In this document: positions 58,247 through 64,000 of the stretch, piece after piece
How positions within the stretch are numbered: the stretch's first letter is position 1
Layout of the letters: each line of letters begins with the position of its first letter
Assembly (NCBI RefSeq): GCF_009795885.1
Contig: NZ_WTEV01000011.1
Coordinates: 1 to 64,000 of the forward strand
From: Gilliamella sp. Pas-s25
Lineage (GTDB): Bacteria > Pseudomonadota > Gammaproteobacteria > Enterobacterales > Orbaceae
Reading direction: 5' to 3'
Length of the DNA: 64,000 bases
Position numbers and translations under genes: made by a program
The notes under the pieces: generated by a model
What the model was told of the DNA's origin: nothing
Database searches by the model: none
Seen by the model: the letters and a program-made list of their open reading frames with translations, nothing else

Positions 58247-59005
58247 GTGACAACAGAAATAACAACGCAAGCGCCCGCCATCGATAAAGCAACCCGAATA
58301 TTTCACTTTATTGCAAAACACGATGGCGCCACTTATACCCAAATCTATCAAGGATTATCATTACCCCAAAGTTCAACATCAGCATTACTTGCCAGCTTGG
58401 TTACTAATGGCTTATTACGACAAAACGAGGGTAAGTATTTTTTGGGCCTTGTCCTTTATGAATTTGGTAATAATGCCATTAAACAATTTAATATTAAAGA
58501 TTTGGCAACCGAACCGCTTTTGTTTTTGCGCGATAAAACACAACTTGCGTGTCATTTAGGTGTATTAGACGGCAATTCTGCTATTTATTTGGCTAAAGTC
58601 GAAAGCCCAAGCGCTATTCAAGTCAAAAGCTGGTTAGGCCGTAAGCTTTCCTTACACAGCTCTGCACTGGGTAAAGCGCTTTTAGCATGGGAACCCGAGC
58701 AACGAGTTGATGACTTGCTTCCAAACGAAAACTTAACCATAAAAACACAAAACACTATCACCACAAAAACTGCGTACAAAAATGAGTTGAAAAAGATACG
58801 TGAACAAGGTTGGGCATTTGATAATGCTGAAGACTTTGACGAAGTAACCTGTTTAGCTGCGCCCGTTTATGATAAGAATGGCAAAGTCATTGCCGCAATT
58901 AGTACATCAGGGGTTCGATTTCAAATGCCAAACGAAAGAATAAACGAATTTGTTCAATATTTGCTAGCAGCTACAAAAATGCTATCCGATAAAATAAAAA
59001 GCTAG
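58247..59005 (+). CDS. IclR-family transcriptional regulator (KdgR-like)
   Basis: A 252-residue regulator: an N-terminal winged helix (about residues 13-75, with TYTQIYQGLSLPQSSTSALLASL) and a C-terminal effector domain typical of IclR (LGRKLSLHSSALGKALLAW, GWAFDNAEDFDEVTCLAAPVYD, AISTSGVRFQM). GTG start. It is divergent from the aldolase-kdgT-fucO operon and is the obvious candidate to control it, probably as a repressor released by a keto-deoxy sugar acid. Confidence 0.9.
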   Translation: MTTEITTQAPAIDKATRIFHFIAKHDGATYTQIYQGLSLPQSSTSALLASLVTNGLLRQNEGKYFLGLVLYEFGNNAIKQFNIKDLATEPLLFLRDKTQLACHLGVLDGNSAIYLAKVESPSAIQVKSWLGRKLSLHSSALGKALLAWEPEQRVDDLLPNENLTIKTQNTITTKTAYKNELKKIREQGWAFDNAEDFDEVTCLAAPVYDKNGKVIAAISTSGVRFQMPNERINEFVQYLLAATKMLSDKIKS

Positions 59006-59032
59006 TGGGAGATTTTTGTGTCAATTGGTTTG

Positions 59033-60436
59033 TTACCTAACCAATAGCGGTTCAAAATGACCATAGCTAAATCTTATTGTTCCAAGATTATCACCAAAAT
59101 CGGCTCCTTGTGATACGATCACACCATTTAATAACAGTTGATTAAGTAGTGCTAATTCTTGGGCTACTGTGTTTACCGACAAATGGGCATACAAATGAAA
59201 GCCACCTTGCGGCGCTCGATACGCAATATCACCACCAAAATAGCAATCTAACCATTGCATTAATTGCTGGGCTTTAATATGTAGGACTTGTCGTAACTGT
59301 TGTTGATGAACTAAGTGATAATGTTGCAAATATTCTTGGGCTAATAATTGTGGCAATATACTTAAACCGGAATCAATGTGTTGCCGAATTTTAGCCAGAT
59401 TTTCGATGATGCTAGGCGGGGCGATCATCCATCCGATACGAATATTTCGCCCAATATATTTTGATAGCGATCCTAAATAGATAACTTGATTATGCTGATC
59501 CCATTTTTTAATGGGCGATATTGCCAAATCAGGTTTAAATGCTAAACTACTGTAAGCATCATCTTCAACAATGCCGATACATTGAGAGCGGCAAAAAGCC
59601 AGTATTGCTTGCTTTCGCTTATCACTCATAACAAAACCGGTCGGATTTTGAAAAATGGGATTCAAAAACAACCATTTAATTTGATGTTGCTGCACACAAT
59701 TAGCTAAGCTTTCAAGCGTAATCCCCTCATTATCGCACACAATACCATACAAACGTAAGCCTGCCGCTTGAAACAGAGGTAATGAGTAAAAATAAGAAGG
59801 AGACTCAATTCCAACCGCATCACCAGGTTTAAGTAACCCCTGCGTAATTAGAAACAACGATTGCTGTGTACCCGATGTAATTAAAATTTCATTAATATCA
59901 ACTCGCATGGCAAACTGCGCTTGCATATAAAGCGCAATTTGTGTTTTAAGCGATGGCAAACCTAATTGTAGTGCATCGCTGTTTTTTTCGTGCATAATCA
60001 GTTCATTTAACGAAGTATTTGGTAGCTGTAGTTTAGGGATTAAATTGGTTGGCAAATCGCCATTAGCTAAATCGCAAATATGCGGTTGTTGTGCTCGAAC
60101 TTGCGCTACTTTTTGTTGATAAAACGATTGTTTATTTTGATAAAAATGCGCAGGTAACCGCCAATTAATTGATGAATACGCTTGCACTCCCCACTTTTGA
60201 TGATTTACATAAGTACCACTTCCTTGGCGCCGGATCAGCACACCACGTTCAGTTAACAGCTCAAGCGCATGCACAACCGTTGAGCGATTGATACCCAATT
60301 TTTTTGCTAGTTCGCGTTCTGAAGGTAGCCTTTCACCCGCAATCAATACGCCCTGCTCAATATAGAGTTCGATAAGTTGCGTGACTTTTTTAAAAAGTGA
60401 TCCGGTAAATTGTACCAGTGTCTGTTTATTCCACAT
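59033..60436 (-). CDS. pdxR: MocR-type regulator of PLP synthesis
   Basis: A 467-residue fusion of a GntR-type winged helix (about residues 8-78, with GERLPSERELAKKLGINRSTV) to a fold-type I aminotransferase domain. The PLP lysine is in IYLGSLSKYIGRNIRIGW, with PIFQNPTGFVMS and VEDDAYSSLAF also conserved. MocR proteins beside pdxST sense pyridoxal phosphate; the divergent position points to PdxR. It may activate pdxST and repress itself, as known in the family. Confidence 0.9.
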   Translation of the reverse strand: MWNKQTLVQFTGSLFKKVTQLIELYIEQGVLIAGERLPSERELAKKLGINRSTVVHALELLTERGVLIRRQGSGTYVNHQKWGVQAYSSINWRLPAHFYQNKQSFYQQKVAQVRAQQPHICDLANGDLPTNLIPKLQLPNTSLNELIMHEKNSDALQLGLPSLKTQIALYMQAQFAMRVDINEILITSGTQQSLFLITQGLLKPGDAVGIESPSYFYSLPLFQAAGLRLYGIVCDNEGITLESLANCVQQHQIKWLFLNPIFQNPTGFVMSDKRKQAILAFCRSQCIGIVEDDAYSSLAFKPDLAISPIKKWDQHNQVIYLGSLSKYIGRNIRIGWMIAPPSIIENLAKIRQHIDSGLSILPQLLAQEYLQHYHLVHQQQLRQVLHIKAQQLMQWLDCYFGGDIAYRAPQGGFHLYAHLSVNTVAQELALLNQLLLNGVIVSQGADFGDNLGTIRFSYGHFEPLLVR

Positions 60437-60503
60437 GGTTGTTTTATTTTAACAGTATTGGCAGCTTGCTTTGTGCGTTTCGATACGTCAAATTAGCTCC
60501 AGA

Positions 60504-60536
60504 AATTGGATGGCTTTATTATAGTCCAATTGGCTG
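60504..60536. promoter_or_regulatory. Possible PdxR-binding direct repeats
   Basis: AATTGGATGGC (60504-60514) and AATTGGCTG (60528-60536) form imperfect direct repeats 24 bases apart in the pdxR-pdxS gap, around a TATAGT. MocR regulators often bind direct repeats, so this is a plausible site. Confidence 0.35.
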
Positions 60537-60614
60537 TTTTTTGCTGAGCTTTATTTTTGAATAATATTGCAAATGTCAAAATATTATCATTATTGATTTA
60601 AACAGGAGCAAAAA

Positions 60615-61502
60615 ATGAACCAAGTCATAGGCACACAAACTGTTAAACGTGGCATGGCACAAATGCAAAAAGGTGGCGTCATTATGGACGTTGTTAATGC
60701 TGAGCAAGCAAAAATTGCCGAGCAAGCAGGTGCTGTTGCGGTAATGGCTTTAGAGCGAGTGCCTTCAGATATCCGCGCAGCTGGTGGCGTTGCTCGAATG
60801 GCTGATCCAACTATTGTTGAACAAGTCATGAACGCTGTTACCATACCTGTTATGGCTAAAGCTCGCATTGGGCACATTATTGAAGCCCGTATTTTAGAAT
60901 CAATGGGAGTTGATTATATTGATGAAAGTGAAGTATTAACCCCTGCTGATGAACAGTATCACTTACTTAAAGACGAATTTACCGTACCGTTTGTGTGTGG
61001 TTGTCGTGATTTAGGCGAAGCACTGCGCCGCATTGGCGAAGGCGCATCAATGCTACGCACCAAAGGTGAACCCGGTACCGGCAACATTGTTGAAGCCGTG
61101 CGCCATATTCGCAAAGTCAACGAACAAATTCGCCAAGTTGCTAACAAATCGAAAGATGAATTAATGACTTTTGCCAAAGAGATAGGCGCACCTTATGAGC
61201 TAGTGTTGCAAATCAAACAGTTAAAAAAACTACCTGTCGTTAACTTTGCCGCGGGCGGCGTGGCAACGCCTGCCGATGCCGCACTCATGATGCAACTTGG
61301 TGCTGATGGCGTTTTTGTTGGATCAGGTATTTTTAAATCGCAAAATCCAGAAAAATTTGCCAAAGCCATCGTACAAGCCACCAGTTATTTTGATGATTAC
61401 CCACGTTTAGCTCAGCTTTCAACAGACTTGGGCGAAGCAATGAAAGGTATTGAAATCAGCACGCTAACGCCGTCAAACAGAATGCAAGATCGAGGCTGGT
61501 AA
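60615..61502 (+). CDS. pdxS: Pyridoxal 5'-phosphate synthase subunit PdxS
   Basis: Synthase of the DXP-independent B6 pathway: makes PLP from ribose 5-phosphate, glyceraldehyde 3-phosphate and ammonia from PdxT. The TIM-barrel lysines are in MAKARIGH (about Lys82) and [10 protein letters not shown] (about Lys150), and [13 protein letters not shown] and GSGIFKS bind phosphate. At 295 residues it is full length and ends QDRGW. AGGAG precedes the ATG. pdxT overlaps its stop (TAATG). Confidence 0.97.
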   Translation: MNQVIGTQTVKRGMAQMQKGGVIMDVVNAEQAKIAEQAGAVAVMALERVPSDIRAAGGVARMADPTIVEQVMNAVTIPVMAKARIGHIIEARILESMGVDYIDESEVLTPADEQYHLLKDEFTVPFVCGCRDLGEALRRIGEGASMLRTKGEPGTGNIVEAVRHIRKVNEQIRQVANKSKDELMTFAKEIGAPYELVLQIKQLKKLPVVNFAAGGVATPADAALMMQLGADGVFVGSGIFKSQNPEKFAKAIVQATSYFDDYPRLAQLSTDLGEAMKGIEISTLTPSNRMQDRGW

Positions 61503-62095
61503 TGACGCAATCATCCAAACAAAGTCATATAAAACATATTGGGGTACTCAACTTTCAAGGTGCGGTGAGTGAACATATCACTATACTAAATAGTATCGAC
61601 AATGTACAAGCGACTTTAGTGCAAAAACCCGAACATTTAACCAAGCTAAACGGTTTAATCATCCCCGGAGGCGAATCCACCACAATTAGCCGTTTAATCA
61701 AACAAAATGGACTTGTAGCGCCTATAAAACAATTTGCCAAACAAGGAAAAGGCATTTTGGGTACTTGCGCGGGACTGGTGCTTTGCGGTAACAGTACAAC
61801 TCATAACGAGGTCGAATTGTTAGGCTTAATGGATATTTGTGTTGAACGCAACGGTTTTGGACGGCAAATTAACAGCTTTGAAACAATCTTAGAGATACCA
61901 ACAATTGGTGAACAAATCCCTGCTATATTTATTCGCGCACCTTATATTGCCAAAGCAGGAAAAGGCATTGAGCAACTGGCATTTGTCGATCAGCACTGTA
62001 TTATGGCGCAGCAAAATAACATCTTAGTTTGCGCCTTTCATCCAGAACTAACAACCGATAATCGTATTATGCGTTACTTTGTTGATAGATGTTAG
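61502..62095 (+). CDS. pdxT: Pyridoxal 5'-phosphate synthase glutaminase subunit PdxT
   Basis: Class I glutamine amidotransferase that feeds ammonia to PdxS. Nucleophile Cys89 is in GTCAGLVL; the His-Glu pair is in CAFHPELT near the C-terminus; IPGGESTT forms the oxyanion region. At 197 residues it is normal. It is translationally coupled to pdxS. The stop is only 14 bases from the first CRISPR repeat, so its mRNA may run into the array. Confidence 0.96.
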   Translation: MTQSSKQSHIKHIGVLNFQGAVSEHITILNSIDNVQATLVQKPEHLTKLNGLIIPGGESTTISRLIKQNGLVAPIKQFAKQGKGILGTCAGLVLCGNSTTHNEVELLGLMDICVERNGFGRQINSFETILEIPTIGEQIPAIFIRAPYIAKAGKGIEQLAFVDQHCIMAQQNNILVCAFHPELTTDNRIMRYFVDRC

Positions 62096-62109
62096 AATAA
62101 ATAAAGGAT

Positions 62110-62977
62110 TTTCTAAACCGCCTATGCGGCGGTGAACTTATAAGAGCGGGCTAGTATGAGTAAAGAAAATTTCTAAACCGCCTATGCGGCGGTGAACAAC
62201 AGACGAAGAAAAGGCGTTGTATTCTGCATTTTCTAAACCGCCTATGCGGCGGTGAACCCATTTTATCGATCTTTTTTATTGCGTATGAATTTCTAAACCG
62301 CCTATGCGGCGGTGAACATGATGCGACTGGCTACGCTCTTGACTTGGTCTTTCTAAACCGCCTATGCGGCGGTGAACAATATGGCCACATTGGCCTTTTG
62401 TGCAATTTTTTTCTAAACCGCCTATGCGGCGGTGAACGAGCCGTATGTACTGGGTTTAGAAGACAATGATTTCTAAACCGCCTATGCGGCGGTGAACAAG
62501 TAACTAAACCTGAACACCGTTTTCGAAAATTTCTAAACCGCCTATGCGGCGGTGAACCTGTAGAAAACACTACAGGAATCTGGTCGAACTTTCTAAACCG
62601 CCTATGCGGCGGTGAACAAGTAATTGCCCGTCTGGTGTATCGCTGTCAATTTCTAAACCGCCTATGCGGCGGTGAACTTTAATCTTTGTGACTGAAGTAC
62701 TGGCGCAAATTTCTAAACCGCCTATGCGGCGGTGAACTTATTCCTATTGAGGAACAAATCAAGGATTTATTTCTAAACCGCCTATGCGGCGGTGAACCAA
62801 CATATACATTAGCACCTGATTTAATTGTGTTTCTAAACCGCCTATGCGGCGGTGAACAGTCATTTCTCACCTCCGTTAAATCTGTTTCTTTTCTAAACCG
62901 CCTATGCGGCGGTGAACGTTTGCGCGTATGTCTGGCAGCTTGCTTGAGGTTTCTAAACCGCCTATGCGGCGGTGAAC
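62110..62977 (-). CRISPR. Type I-F CRISPR array, 15 repeats and 14 spacers
   Basis: Fifteen identical 28-bp repeats at exact 60-bp steps (62110, 62170, ... 62950) separate fourteen 32-bp spacers. On the minus strand the repeat begins GTTCACCGCCGCATAGGCGG and ends TTTAGAAA; it has the GC stem of Cas6f/Csy4 substrates and matches the type I-F consensus pattern. The orientation implies a leader at the high-coordinate end and transcription toward pdxT. All spacers differ, and no repeat is degenerate, not even at the trailer. No cas gene lies in this window, so interference would need a Csy system elsewhere. Confidence 0.97.
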
Positions 62978-63290
62978 TAGAAGCGGATATACTATAACCC
63001 CTGTTTAACAAAAGGCAAATAGGATTTTTGTTTTCAAAAACCCTTTTTTTGGGCTCTTTTATAATTTATTGTTTTTATTATATTTTATTTTTAGCTAAAA
63101 AAAAGGGTTGGTAGGGTTTTGGTTATGTCGATATTAAGTAAATTTGCCACGCAAGAATACCTCAGATAGACAATTGATTTTATTTAACTTTTTAAAAAAA
63201 CATAAACGGTTAAAAATTAATGACAAAAACAACTAAAAAAGATCTTAGCTAATAGATAGCATCGATTTGCTGGCGTATGCTGATAACTGT
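62978..63290 (-). promoter_or_regulatory. Probable CRISPR leader, and yffB upstream region
   Basis: AT-rich, non-coding, directly upstream of the first-transcribed repeat on the minus strand. It contains an inverted pair of AAACCCTTTTTT-like and AAAAAAAAGGGTT blocks (about 63038-63110). I see no open frame. It should carry the array promoter and adaptation signals; the right end also serves yffB. Confidence 0.5.
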
Positions 63291-63329
63291 TATAATCTCC
63301 CTTTATTTTTTAGATTTGGATCACTGATT

Positions 63330-63686
63330 ATGTACATCATCTACGGTATAAAAAACTGCAATACGATGAAAAAAGCCTTTACTTGGCTTGATGATCATCA
63401 TATAGCTTATCAATTTTATAATTATAAAACCGATGGCCTGTCGGCAGATCTTTTGGATGCTTTCTTAAAATTGGTAGATTGGCAAAGTTTACTTAATACT
63501 CGCGGTACCACATGGCGTAAGTTAGATGAGTCTGTCCGTGCACAGGTTGATAATGAGCAAGCAGCAAAACAGATCATGTTAGCCAATCCTTCCATTTTAA
63601 AACGTCCTTTGCTTATTGATGGTAAGCGTGCTTTGTTAGGTTATTCAGACGAACTTTATTCCCAATTTATTTCACAATCTAAATAA
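63330..63686 (+). CDS. yffB: ArsC/Spx-family protein YffB
   Basis: A 118-residue thioredoxin-fold protein of the arsenate reductase-like family: [17 protein letters not shown] at the N-terminus keeps the single Cys in the position of the ArsC nucleophile, and [16 protein letters not shown] is the second signature. Its function is unknown; arsenate reduction is not established for YffB. The ATG at 63330 is the usual start; an ATG at 63267 is less likely. The dapE start lies 13 bases after its stop, the same pairing as in E. coli. Confidence 0.92.
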   Translation: MYIIYGIKNCNTMKKAFTWLDDHHIAYQFYNYKTDGLSADLLDAFLKLVDWQSLLNTRGTTWRKLDESVRAQVDNEQAAKQIMLANPSILKRPLLIDGKRALLGYSDELYSQFISQSK

Positions 63687-63699
63687 AATCGAGACCATT

Positions 63700-64000
63700 A
63701 TGACTGAACCTGTTATTGCGCTAACCAAAGCGCTCATTGCTGAGAAATCGATAAGTCCTGACGATAAAAATTGTCAAAAAATAATTATTGAGCGATTAAA
63801 ACCACTCGGTTTTATTATTGAAGAAGTCAATATTGGGCAAACCAAGAACTTATGGGCCTATCATGGCGATGCTGCTGGCAAAACTTTGATGTTTGCTGGC
63901 CATACTGATGTCGTGCCAGCCGGTGATGAAAGCAAATGGCATTATCCGCCATTTTCACCAACGATTGATGAAAATGGCATACTTTATGGTCGTGGTGCAT
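63700..64000 (+). CDS. dapE: Succinyl-diaminopimelate desuccinylase (partial)
   Basis: The first 100 codons of a zinc aminopeptidase-family enzyme of the lysine/diaminopimelate pathway, cut by the window end. [22 protein letters not shown] is the usual start and [14 protein letters not shown] holds the first metal His and Asp. It pairs with dapB at 32.3 kb in the same pathway. Confidence 0.95.
   Translation, partial: MTEPVIALTKALIAEKSISPDDKNCQKIIIERLKPLGFIIEEVNIGQTKNLWAYHGDAAGKTLMFAGHTDVVPAGDESKWHYPPFSPTIDENGILYGRGA

Noticed and set aside
62331-63011. Open frames with repeated SPPHRRFRN translated from the CRISPR array
   Set aside because: They arise because the 60-bp period is a multiple of three; they are translations of repeats and spacers, not genes.

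Overview
The window is a 64 kb, AT-rich chromosomal segment of a gammaproteobacterium. The gene set (aceEF-lpd, tamAB, bamE, hldD-waaFC, pbpC, srmB, fabA beside a ycbZ-type Lon protein) is close to Enterobacterales/Pasteurellales. The strong AT bias, the reduced regulatory content and the type I-F CRISPR repeat suggest the Orbales (Gilliamella-like insect-gut bacteria). That placement is inference from gene content, not a database result.

Layout. 0-1.7 kb: a putative surface or secreted protein gene with two kinds of short tandem repeat at its 5' end (phase-variable candidate) and a decayed paralogue behind it. 1.7-7.7 kb: argS, pbpC, a small monooxygenase, and a deaminase-like amidohydrolase with an attenuator-like leader. 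7.8-10.2 kb: a TPR-like lipoprotein, a decayed insertion sequence and a small unknown gene. 10.5-18.2 kb: the pyruvate dehydrogenase operon (aceE-aceF-lpd, minus strand), divergent from lipB-lipA, which make the lipoyl cofactor that AceF needs. 18.2-24 kb: the LPS-homeostasis protein YejM/LapC, a Lon-type protein with fabA, a secreted nuclease, a small periplasmic protein and a cold-shock protein. 24-25.3 kb: a small islet with an IS remnant and a PD-(D/E)XK-like orphan gene at the 3' end of a tRNA-Arg gene. 25.5-33.6 kb: rep, dusA, bamE, fklB, an MFS transporter, dapB and tadA. 33.7-45.5 kb: hpt-tamA-tamB, a methyltransferase-only MnmC, plsC-cmoM, hldD-waaF-waaC and yaeP. 45.5-53.6 kb: a Cus-type two-component system, a candidate small RNA, trmA, srmB, a peroxiredoxin, IS and gene debris, asnA and a DUF1161 protein. 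53.6-55 kb: a tandem duplication carrying one intact and one decayed SemiSWEET gene. 55-59 kb: a catabolic operon (aldolase, KdgT-type permease, FucO) with a divergent IclR regulator. 59-62.1 kb: pdxR and pdxS-pdxT (DXP-independent vitamin B6 synthesis). 62.1-63 kb: a CRISPR array of 15 identical repeats with no cas genes in view. 63.3-64 kb: yffB and the start of dapE.

Functional links. Lipoate synthesis is divergent from its main client, PDH. Envelope building is strongly represented (pbpC, yejM, bamE, tamAB, plsC, hldD-waaFC, fabA). tRNA modification is scattered through the window (dusA, tadA, mnmD, cmoM, trmA). The aldolase-KdgT-FucO set reads as import of a 2-keto-3-deoxy sugar acid, its cleavage to pyruvate plus a short aldehyde, and reduction of that aldehyde. 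Mobile DNA is present only as fragments: three pieces of one transposase type, none able to move.

The most notable observations are the phase-variation architecture at the left edge, the stand-alone MnmD, the orphan nuclease-like gene at tRNA-Arg, the possible metal-regulated small transcript beside cusR, the SemiSWEET tandem duplication, and the very regular cas-less I-F array abutting pdxT.
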